Source of the DNA: Flavobacteriaceae bacterium UBA6231
GTDB taxonomy: Bacteria > Bacteroidota > Bacteroidia > Flavobacteriales > Flavobacteriaceae
DNA: 14,272 nt
Direction: 5' to 3'
NCBI GenBank assembly: GCA_002441545.1
Contig: DJWL01000112.1
Location: 1 to 14,272, forward strand
A model generated the notes under the pieces. That model did no database searches, was not told where the DNA came from, and saw nothing but the letters and a program-made list of their open reading frames with translations. The translations under genes were made by a program, and so were the position numbers. Positions 7,230 to 13,873 of the stretch are shown here, piece by piece (position 1 is the stretch's first letter; each line of letters opens with the position of its first letter).

Positions 7230-8495
7230 ATCAAAACCAATATCTTTACGATAATACATCTTATCAAAATGTAGTTTTTCTATATTTTGATAAGATTTTT
7301 TTATGGCTTCTTGGTAAGTGTTTCCATAAGATGTCATTGCCATAACACGCCCACCAGAAGTCACTACTTTTCCATCTTTATTAATTGCTCCAGCATGAAA
7401 TGGAATAGAACCATTAACAGCATCAATACCTGTTATTTCTTTTCCTTTTTCATAAGCTTCAGGATAGCCACCAGATACTAGCATAATGGTTGTTGCTGCA
7501 CGCTCATCAATTTCAATATTGACTTCATCTAAGGTTCCATCAGCCATAGCTTGTAGTATTTCAACAAAATCATTTTTAAGTCTTGGAAGTACTACTTCAG
7601 TTTCTGGGTCACCCATTCTCACATTATACTCTATCACTTTTGGGTCATCACCTACTTTAATAAGTCCAATAAAAACAAATCCTTTATATGGTAAGCTGTC
7701 TTTTTGAAACCCTTTAATCGTTGGTTTTACAATCCTTTCTTCTATTTTATTTAAAAATTCATCCGTTGCAAATGGCACTGGTGAAACTGCTCCCATACCA
7801 CCTGTGTTCAATCCTGTATCGCCTTCTCCAATACGTTTGTAATCTTTAGCTGTTGGTAATATTTTATAGTTTTTGCCATCTGTCAACACAAAACAACTTA
7901 ATTCAATCCCATCAAGAAATTCTTCAATAACAACTTTAGTACTTGCTTTCCCAAACTTAGCATCAACCAGCATGCTTTTTAATTCTGCTTTAGCTTCTTC
8001 TAAATTATTAAGAATTACAACGCCTTTTCCTGCTGCCAATCCATCTGCTTTTAAAACATAAGGCGGTTTTAAAGTTTCTAAAAACTTGTATCCATTTTCA
8101 ACAGTTTCAGCAGTAAAACTTTCATAAGCTGCTGTTGGAATATGATGTCTGAATAAAAATTCCTTTGCAAATTCTTTACTACCTTCTAATTGAGCAGCCT
8201 TTTCTTGTGGACCTATAACTGACACATGTCTTAAAGCTTCATCATTCAAAAAGAAGTCATGAATGCCTAACACCAATGGATCTTCTGGACCAACCACAAC
8301 CATATCAATGTGTTTTTGTAATACCAACTCTTTAATAGATTGAAAATCGTTTACCCCAATATTTACATTTGTTGCAATTTCTGATGTTCCAGAATTTCCG
8401 GGAGCAACAAACAAATTTTTACATAAAGGGCTTTGTGCAATTTTCCAAGCGAAAGTATGTTCTCTTCCACCAGAACCAAGAATTAAGATATTCAT
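7224..8495 (-). CDS. purD: Phosphoribosylamine-glycine ligase (GAR synthetase)
   Basis: This 423-residue cytoplasmic ATP-grasp enzyme catalyses the second step of de novo purine synthesis: phosphoribosylamine, glycine and ATP give glycinamide ribonucleotide. The N-terminus has MNILILGSGGREHTFAW, the family's opening motif. The ATP-grasp region has KADGLAAGKGVVI near residue 150. A Gly-rich GEGDTGLNTGGMGAVSP segment and the metal-binding NVRMGDPETEVVLPRL follow near residues 220-305. Length is normal. I chose the ATG at 8495: the frame extends to a TTG at 8522, but that codon lies inside the best -7 promoter box. The 3' end overlaps the DUF6341 gene by 6 bases. The gene is divergent from the glycan genes on its right. 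Confidence 0.96.
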   Translation of the reverse strand: MNILILGSGGREHTFAWKIAQSPLCKNLFVAPGNSGTSEIATNVNIGVNDFQSIKELVLQKHIDMVVVGPEDPLVLGIHDFFLNDEALRHVSVIGPQEKAAQLEGSKEFAKEFLFRHHIPTAAYESFTAETVENGYKFLETLKPPYVLKADGLAAGKGVVILNNLEEAKAELKSMLVDAKFGKASTKVVIEEFLDGIELSCFVLTDGKNYKILPTAKDYKRIGEGDTGLNTGGMGAVSPVPFATDEFLNKIEERIVKPTIKGFQKDSLPYKGFVFIGLIKVGDDPKVIEYNVRMGDPETEVVLPRLKNDFVEILQAMADGTLDEVNIEIDERAATTIMLVSGGYPEAYEKGKEITGIDAVNGSIPFHAGAINKDGKVVTSGGRVMAMTSYGNTYQEAIKKSYQNIEKLHFDKMYYRKDIGFDL

Positions 8496-8510
8496 TGTGT
8501 TTTGTTTTCT

Positions 8511-8543
8511 TTTGATGCGCAAAAATAATGGCTTTTAACTTTA
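8511..8543 (+). promoter_or_regulatory. Candidate promoter for the PaaK-like/GT4 pair
   Basis: TTTG (8511-8514), a 21-base spacer and TAACTTTA (8536-8543, one base off TAnnTTTG) lie about 97 bases before the TTG start at 8640. The site overlaps the purD promoter on the other strand, so the two could compete. Moderate evidence only. Confidence 0.35.
8520..8527 (-). promoter_or_regulatory. Candidate -7 box of purD
   Basis: TATTTTTG on the minus strand matches TAnnTTTG exactly, 24 bases before the purD ATG. It overlaps the alternative TTG start codon (8520-8522), so transcription would begin downstream of that codon. No TTG is found at -33. Confidence 0.5.
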
Positions 8544-8573
8544 AAAAAGAATTATTCTAAAAAGAATTATTAA
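8544..8573. repeat. Tandem 15-bp repeat (two units) in the purD / PaaK-like intergenic region
   Basis: AAAAAGAATTATTCT (8544-8558) is followed directly by a second unit sharing its first 13 bases (8559-8571). The first unit contains the small palindrome AGAATTATTCT. The repeat lies just downstream of the candidate plus-strand promoter, in the leader of the PaaK-like gene. It might be a paired protein-binding site or slippage in AT-rich DNA. Confidence 0.5.
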
Positions 8574-8639
8574 ATCAAGTCAAATCCACTTTAATAAAAT
8601 ATTTCTTTACTTTACAAAACCATATTTCAAGCACTTATT

Positions 8640-9965
8640 TTGAATTTATTTGATTTGTCTTTACAGCTTAATGGATTTCCTATAAAAAAGGCTAGGCAAG
8701 CTATTGATGAAATTCAAAAAATGAGTGTTTTAGAATTTGATAATTACGTTTCTCTAAAAAAACGAGAAATTGTAGCTTATCACTTAAAACACAATCCGTT
8801 TTATAAATCGTTAGCAAAACAGGTAACTATAAATGATTGGAATAGTGTTCCAATTATGACAAAACAAGATTTACAACAACCTTTGCTCAATAGGCTCTCA
8901 GAAGGTTTTTCTGAAAAAGAAATTTATGTAAACAAAACGTCTGGTTCTTCTGGAGATCCATTTATTTTTGCTAAAGATATGTTTTGCCATGCCCTAACTT
9001 GGGCAATAATTCAGGATAGATTTAGCTGGTTTAATTTAGATTTTAACACCTCTAAACAGGCTCGATTTTATGGAATTCCTTTAAATAAAAAAGGTTATTA
9101 TAAAGAACGCATCAAAGATTTATTTAGCAACCGATATAGGTTTTCGGTATTTGATTTAAGTGATTCTGCTCTAGAAAAGTGTCTTGAAAAATTTGAAAAA
9201 ACTCCGTTTGATTACATTAATGGTTATACAAGTTCAATCGTGCAATTTGCTAAGTTTTTAAAAAGAAAAAATCTTGTTTTAAACACCATGTGTCCTACAT
9301 TAAAAGCTTGTATTGTAACTTCAGAAATGTTATTCAAAGACGATAAAAAACTTATGGAAACTCAATTTGGAGTCTCTGTAATTAATGAATATGGAGCATC
9401 AGAATTAGATATTATTGCTTTTCAAAATCCTGAAGATAAATGGCAAATTACTAGTGAAACGTTGTTAGTTGAAATTTTAGATGGAAACAATCAAGTTTTA
9501 CCTTATGGAGAAGAGGGGCGTATTGTTATAACATCTTTTTACAACAAAGCGCATCCTTTTATTAGGTATGATATTGGAGATATTGGAATCCTTTCAAAAG
9601 AAAGCACCCTTAAAAAACCAATATTAGAAAAACTTATTGGAAGAACCAATGATATTGCAGAACTACCAAGTGGAAAAAAGGCTGCTGGACTTACATTTTA
9701 CTACATTACAAAAAGTATTATTGAAGACGATGGGAACGACGTGAAGGAATTTGTAATTGAACAACTTACAAAAGATTCTTTTAAAATTGTTTATGCCAGT
9801 GAAAAGGATCTTTCTGAAACTAAAATAGAAACGATAAAAGCCGAAATGGAAAATTATCTTGAAAAAGGATTAAACATTATTTTTGAAAAGCAAAAAAATT
9901 TAACACGCTTAAAAAGTGGTAAATTAAAACAATTTACATCTTTATTAAATAGACCAAATAATTAA
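8640..9965 (+). CDS. PaaK/CapK-like adenylate-forming enzyme of a glycan locus
   Basis: This 441-residue ANL-superfamily protein is related to phenylacetate-CoA ligase and to the CapK proteins of capsule loci. It should activate a carboxylic acid as an acyl-adenylate; the acid and the acceptor are unknown. Visible motifs are KTSGSSGDP at 99-107 (ATP phosphate loop), EYGASE at 250-255, RYDIGD at 309-314 and GRTND at 334-338, followed by the C-terminal lid domain. All key segments are present, so activity is likely. The start is TTG 8640: there is no ATG between the upstream in-frame stop (8595) and codon 28. The stop overlaps the start of the GT4 gene in TAATG, so the two are translationally coupled. 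Context points to modification of a polysaccharide building block rather than phenylacetate breakdown. Confidence 0.87.
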   Translation: MNLFDLSLQLNGFPIKKARQAIDEIQKMSVLEFDNYVSLKKREIVAYHLKHNPFYKSLAKQVTINDWNSVPIMTKQDLQQPLLNRLSEGFSEKEIYVNKTSGSSGDPFIFAKDMFCHALTWAIIQDRFSWFNLDFNTSKQARFYGIPLNKKGYYKERIKDLFSNRYRFSVFDLSDSALEKCLEKFEKTPFDYINGYTSSIVQFAKFLKRKNLVLNTMCPTLKACIVTSEMLFKDDKKLMETQFGVSVINEYGASELDIIAFQNPEDKWQITSETLLVEILDGNNQVLPYGEEGRIVITSFYNKAHPFIRYDIGDIGILSKESTLKKPILEKLIGRTNDIAELPSGKKAAGLTFYYITKSIIEDDGNDVKEFVIEQLTKDSFKIVYASEKDLSETKIETIKAEMENYLEKGLNIIFEKQKNLTRLKSGKLKQFTSLLNRPNN

Positions 9966-11128
9966 TGAAAGATGTTCTGATCATAACAAGTTATTTCCCT
10001 CCAGAGTTTGGAGCTGCATCAAATAGGATATTTCATTTATCTGAAGGATTACAAAAACGTCATTATAATGTTTTGGTTTTAACACCTTTACCTAATTATC
10101 CTACTGGGAAAATTTTTGAAGCCTATAAAGGTAAATTTAAACAAACATCTACTGAAAATAATATAAAAATTCATCGGTTATGGATATACGCAAGTAACTC
10201 TAAAAATAAGTTTTTACGATTAATTGCAATGCTATCCTATAGTTTTAGTTTAGTCTGGTTTTTTATGTGGCACAAAATTCCTAAAACTGTCATTATACAG
10301 TCGCCTCCATTACTTGTAGCTTTTACATCAATTCTTTTTTTGCGTTTAAAAACAAGAAAACTCATTTTAAATGTAAGCGATTTATGGCCAATTGTAGGTT
10401 TAGAGTTAGGTGCTCTAAAAAAAGGAATTAGCTATAGCTTTTTAGAAAAAATTGAACGTTTCAATTACAAATATGCTGATTTGGTTTTGGGGCAAAGCGA
10501 AGAGATATTAACCCATGTAAACTCATTATTTCCAAATAAAAATAGTTTTTTATACAGAAATTATCCTGAATTTAACCCTCCTGAATTTATCGAAAAAAAT
10601 AATTTTAATGGAAAAGTAAAACTTGTTTATGCTGGATTACTTGGTGTTGCTCAGGGTATTTATAATTTGTGTGAACAATTAGACTATTCTAAAATAGAAT
10701 TTCATATTTATGGCGCTGGTTCTGAGCAAAGCAAAATTCAACTATTTATTGAAAAGCATCCTGAACTCCCCATTTTCTATCATGGTGAAGTATCAAGAAA
10801 AACTATTCACAAAGAACTTATTAAATATGAAATAACAATAATTCCTCTTTTAAATAGAATTTATGGCTCCGTGCCGTCAAAGATTTTTGAATATGCTAAA
10901 CTTGGATTACCAATGATTTATTTTGGTGGCGGTGAAGGTGAAAAAATAATAAAAAATCACAAATTAGGCTGGATTGCTAATGCTGGTGATTATAACAATT
11001 TAAATGGTGTTATTTCAACTATAGAAAAATCCAATTTATCTATAGAGTTTAATAAGAAAATTAGACAAACAGCTGATGAAGAATTTAATTTAAACAAACA
11101 ATTAGATGAGTTAATAAAGCATATTTAA
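9965..11128 (+). CDS. Glycosyltransferase family 4 (WbuB-like)
   Basis: This 387-residue GT-B glycosyltransferase would add a sugar to a lipid-linked glycan on the cytoplasmic face of the membrane. The N-terminal acceptor domain opens with LIITSYFPPEFGAASNR and has TPLPNYPTG near residue 42, both typical of WbuB-type O-antigen and capsule enzymes. A hydrophobic patch (about 82-100, with 118-126) may dock it on the membrane. The C-terminal donor domain begins near VKLVYAGLLG (about 218-227) and has GSVPSKIFEYAKLGLPMI, the GT4 nucleotide-sugar site with its conserved glutamate. The start overlaps the previous stop by one base. Its last 4 bases overlap the convergent initiating transferase gene. 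Donor sugar is unknown. Confidence 0.9.
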   Translation: MKDVLIITSYFPPEFGAASNRIFHLSEGLQKRHYNVLVLTPLPNYPTGKIFEAYKGKFKQTSTENNIKIHRLWIYASNSKNKFLRLIAMLSYSFSLVWFFMWHKIPKTVIIQSPPLLVAFTSILFLRLKTRKLILNVSDLWPIVGLELGALKKGISYSFLEKIERFNYKYADLVLGQSEEILTHVNSLFPNKNSFLYRNYPEFNPPEFIEKNNFNGKVKLVYAGLLGVAQGIYNLCEQLDYSKIEFHIYGAGSEQSKIQLFIEKHPELPIFYHGEVSRKTIHKELIKYEITIIPLLNRIYGSVPSKIFEYAKLGLPMIYFGGGEGEKIIKNHKLGWIANAGDYNNLNGVISTIEKSNLSIEFNKKIRQTADEEFNLNKQLDELIKHI

Positions 11129-12480
11129 TAAGCCTTTTCTTCACCTTTTACAGCATTTGCAAATGTTTGGATTGCAATTTTAATATCCAACAAAAGAGAC
11201 CAATTTTCAATATAAAAAATATCGTATTTAACTCTATTAATAATATCTTTATCAGTTTCAACTTCTCCCCTAAAACCACTAACCTGTGCCAAACCCGTAA
11301 TGCCTGGTTTAACAAAATGCCTCACCATAAATTTATCAACACTCTCTGCATACATGTTTGTATGACTTACCATATGAGGTCTAGGCCCTACTACAGACAT
11401 ATCACCAAACAACACGTTAAAGAATTGAGGAAGCTCATCAATACTAGTTTTTCTTAAAAATTTACCAACCTTTGTAATACGCTGATCTCCTTTAGTTGCC
11501 TGAAACAGATGTGCATCTTTATTTGGCATCATGGACCTGAACTTATAACAGTCAAACTCTTTGTAATTAAATCCATTCCTTGCTTGTTTAAAAAAAACGG
11601 GGCCTTTACTTTCAAGTTTAATTAATATAGCTAATAGTGGGGTTAACCATGAAAGTAAAAAAATGATCACGGCAGAAGAAAATAAAATATCAAATAACCG
11701 CTTTATAAATTTATTGAAAGGAACCTTTAAAGGAATATCTCTTAATGAAATAACTGGAACATAATCATAGTACTCGTACTTAAGCTTTTTTGCATAAATG
11801 TCTTTATTGTCTGGTATAAATTTTAATTCCTTTAAATTGTTATCTGCAAAATCAATCAATTTATTGATTTGCTTATTTGATAATTCTGCAATGGAGGCAT
11901 AAATTTCATCGATGTTGTCTTCTACAATATATTTGATACAATTTTGAAGCGAAAAATTATCATCTTTTATAATAAATTGCTTTTTAAACTGGTACCCAAA
12001 CTCAAGCCTTTTGTTAAAAATATTTATAAGCTGTCTTGTTTTATCTGTATCTCCAATTACTACAACTCTTCTTAAATTCCCTCCTAAAGCAGCCCTGTAT
12101 CTATTTAACAAATAAAAAATAAGAAATTTAAAAAAAGTAATTTCTGCTGAAATACACAACAAATATTGCCCAAGGGCTAAACGACTTATGTTAGGTTGCT
12201 TAAAAACTCCTATAAAAGCGTATAGAATTAATGCAAAGAACATCATTTGGGTTAAAATAAGCGTAATGACCTGAACTATTTTTGAATAACGCTGTACTTC
12301 ATAAAAATTATTTCTAAACGAAATAACAACCCATAAGACTGAAATATACAGGCTAAAAAAATAAAGAGTTGTTATGTTGATGTCAAATAAAAAAAGGGTG
12401 CCATTAATTATACTTAAATCTACTAAGTAAGAAAATGGTTTTAAATATCCAGAATACCTGCCTTGTTTAAATTTGCTCAC
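11125..12480 (-). CDS. Polyprenyl glycosylphosphotransferase (WcaJ-type initiating sugar transferase)
   Basis: This 451-residue membrane enzyme starts glycan synthesis by moving a sugar-1-phosphate from UDP-sugar to undecaprenyl phosphate. It has about four N-terminal membrane helices (roughly 14-33, 38-55, 70-92, 105-126), a Rossmann-like central domain (RRVVVIGDTDKT, about 137-148), a membrane-entering hairpin (about 260-288) and the catalytic domain. The latter shows KFRSM at 313-317, DELPQ at 348-352 with the catalytic Asp-Glu pair, GPRP at 365-368 and KPGITG at 391-396. The full-length architecture matches WcaJ, so glucose or a similar hexose is likely, but the sugar is not certain. The start is GTG 12480, one base after the uxs stop, which strongly suggests translational coupling. 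No ATG lies near. Confidence 0.92.
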   Translation of the reverse strand: MSKFKQGRYSGYLKPFSYLVDLSIINGTLFLFDINITTLYFFSLYISVLWVVISFRNNFYEVQRYSKIVQVITLILTQMMFFALILYAFIGVFKQPNISRLALGQYLLCISAEITFFKFLIFYLLNRYRAALGGNLRRVVVIGDTDKTRQLINIFNKRLEFGYQFKKQFIIKDDNFSLQNCIKYIVEDNIDEIYASIAELSNKQINKLIDFADNNLKELKFIPDNKDIYAKKLKYEYYDYVPVISLRDIPLKVPFNKFIKRLFDILFSSAVIIFLLSWLTPLLAILIKLESKGPVFFKQARNGFNYKEFDCYKFRSMMPNKDAHLFQATKGDQRITKVGKFLRKTSIDELPQFFNVLFGDMSVVGPRPHMVSHTNMYAESVDKFMVRHFVKPGITGLAQVSGFRGEVETDKDIINRVKYDIFYIENWSLLLDIKIAIQTFANAVKGEEKAY

Positions 12481-12481
12481 T

Positions 12482-13468
12482 TTATTTTTTTATGTGTTTT
12501 TTGAAATCTTTATGCTCACTTTTAAACAATTCTTCTCGAGAGAGCTTTTTAAAATATTCATAAGTAATCTTCATGCCTTCTTCCCTATCAATCTTTGGTT
12601 CCCAATTTAATAATTTCTTAGCTAGAGTTATATCTGGTTGCCTTTGTAAAGGATCATTTTCAGGCAACTCTTTATAAACAATTTTTTGTTTTGTCTTGGT
12701 TAATTTAATAATCTCTTCAGCAAATTCTTTTATAGTAATTTCATGAGGATTGCCAATATTTACAGGATATATGTAATCACTAAGCAATAATCTATAAATA
12801 CCTTCTACCTGATCATCAACATAACAAAAAGAACGTGTTTGCGAACCATCTCCAAAGATAGTTAAATCTTCGCCTCTTAATGCTTGCCCAATAAAAGCAG
12901 GAATAACTCTTCCATCATTTAATCTCATTCTTGAGCCATAGGTATTAAATATACGCACTATACGAGTATCTAAACCATGAAACCTATGGTATGCCATAGT
13001 AATAGACTCTTGAAAACGCTTGGCTTCATCATAAACACCTCTTGGACCAATAGTGTTTACATTGCCATAATAATCCTCGGTTTGTGGGTGTACTAAGGGG
13101 TCTCCATAAACTTCTGAAGTCGAAGCAATAAGTATTCTAGCATTTTTAGCTTTAGCTAACCCTAACAAATTATGTGTGCCTAAAGACCCTACTTTTAAGG
13201 TTTGGATAGGTATTTTAAGATAATCTATCGGGCTTGCTGGTGATGCAAAATGTAATATATAATCTAAATCGCCTTTTATATCTACAAACTCGGTAACATC
13301 ATGTTCTATAAACTCAAAATTAGGATGATTTTCTAAATGCTGAAGGTTTTTTTTGTCTCCAGTTATAAAATTATCCATCCCTATAACAAAATAGCCTTCT
13401 TTAATAAATCTATCGCATAAATGCGAGCCTAAAAACCCTGCCGCTCCTGTTATTAGAACTTTTTTCAA
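12482..13468 (-). CDS. uxs: UDP-glucuronate decarboxylase (UDP-xylose synthase)
   Basis: This 328-residue extended short-chain dehydrogenase oxidises and decarboxylates UDP-glucuronate to UDP-xylose with bound NAD. The NAD-binding loop GAAGFLGSH is at 8-16. TSEVYG at 117-122 contains the glutamate typical of the family. The catalytic pair is Tyr146 and Lys150 in GVYDEAKR. RQPDI near 276-280 supplies the expected arginine. These features separate UXS from ordinary UDP-glucose epimerases. A Lys-rich tail (from about 310) goes slightly beyond the usual end. The start is TTG 13468: no ATG lies between it and the upstream in-frame stop. ugd, making its substrate, is next upstream on the same strand, and the initiating transferase follows after one base. 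Confidence 0.9.
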   Translation of the reverse strand: MKKVLITGAAGFLGSHLCDRFIKEGYFVIGMDNFITGDKKNLQHLENHPNFEFIEHDVTEFVDIKGDLDYILHFASPASPIDYLKIPIQTLKVGSLGTHNLLGLAKAKNARILIASTSEVYGDPLVHPQTEDYYGNVNTIGPRGVYDEAKRFQESITMAYHRFHGLDTRIVRIFNTYGSRMRLNDGRVIPAFIGQALRGEDLTIFGDGSQTRSFCYVDDQVEGIYRLLLSDYIYPVNIGNPHEITIKEFAEEIIKLTKTKQKIVYKELPENDPLQRQPDITLAKKLLNWEPKIDREEGMKITYEYFKKLSREELFKSEHKDFKKHIKK

Positions 13469-13504
13469 TCGTTTTTTCTTTTGATTATGATTTTTTTAAC
13501 AGAA

Positions 13505-13512
13505 CAAATTTA
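13505..13512 (-). promoter_or_regulatory. Candidate -7 box of the uxs operon
   Basis: TAAATTTG on the minus strand matches TAnnTTTG exactly, 36 bases before the uxs start. It lies five bases from the 16-bp palindrome described separately. No TTG is seen at -33; the palindrome occupies most of that space. Confidence 0.5.
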
Positions 13513-13517
13513 ATGGA

Positions 13518-13538
13518 ATAACTTTAAAGTTATAACTT
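13518..13538. promoter_or_regulatory. Palindromic operator candidate upstream of uxs
   Basis: ATAACTTTAAAGTTAT (13518-13533) is a perfect 16-bp palindrome. It overlaps a second perfect palindrome, AAGTTATAACTT (13527-13538), so three AACTT/AAGTT half-sites alternate in 21 bases. The cluster begins five bases upstream of the -7 box of uxs, where a repressor or activator would contact the promoter. By a hand estimate at this base composition, a 16-bp palindrome is expected about once in two windows of this size by chance, so the position is the main support. Confidence 0.45.
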
Positions 13539-13560
13539 CTTTTGAGTAAACATTTAATAG

Positions 13561-13858
13561 TTTCTCTGAAGAAGACGTCCTTTTGTCATTGACTTCGTCG
13601 AATCTTCGATTTTAGAAGGAGCTTTAGCGACTGAAGAATCTCCATACTTTCCATTTTAGCCACTTTGGAAAACCTCTAGTCCTGTTTTAACAGATGCTTC
13701 ACTTCAGCCTGTCTTGAGCGATAGTCGAAAGGCTCAGAAAAATACCCCTTAATGTCAACTTCGAGTGGTTTTGTGAGTGAAACGAACAAAATTGTATCGA
13801 GAAGCACTTCCTCCAAACGTTCTCGATACACTTTCTTCGAAAGCACTCGAACTAACAA
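13561..13858. repeat. Mosaic of flavobacterial intergenic repeat modules
   Basis: No credible gene is present between ugd and uxs (13469-13873). Three modules are visible. Module one (about 13586-13645) has GTCATTGACTTCGTCGAATC and later GACTGAAGAATCTCC, two degenerate copies of the GACnnnGAATCT-type repeat. Module two (13706-13734) is bounded by AGCCT and AGGCT in inverted order around a TTGAGCGATAGTCGAAA core. Module three (13754-13858) is a nested inverted repeat: outer arms ACTTCGAGTG (13758-13767) and CACTCGAACT (13844-13853, one mismatch), inner arms described separately. Such sequences are, from memory, dispersed in flavobacterial intergenic regions. The base composition is more GC-rich than the DNA around it. 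Confidence 0.65.
13793..13830. repeat. Perfect 11-bp inverted repeat (possible ugd terminator hairpin)
   Basis: TGTATCGAGAA (13793-13803) and TTCTCGATACA (13820-13830) are exact inverted copies with a 16-base loop. Read on the minus strand, 43 bases after the ugd stop, the stem is followed by ATTTTGTT, so it might also end the ugd transcript or protect its 3' end, though the T-run is poor. It is the inner part of the larger nested repeat. Confidence 0.6.
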
Positions 13859-13873
13859 TGTGCTATTTTTTTG

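Noticed and set aside
8496..8522. TTG at 8522 as the purD start, adding nine residues
   Set aside because: The extension MRIKRKQNT is not part of the family's N-terminus, and the codon lies within the TATTTTTG promoter box; the ATG at 8495 is preferred.
11167..11457. 96-codon plus-strand open frame
   Set aside because: It lies opposite the conserved catalytic domain of the WcaJ-type transferase and resembles no protein family I know.
13676..13858. Minus-strand 60-codon open frame starting MLVRVLSKK and containing FDYRSRQAE
   Set aside because: It is a translation of the intergenic repeat modules; the same kind of peptide appears wherever these repeats occur in flavobacterial genomes, and its frame covers the hairpin arms.
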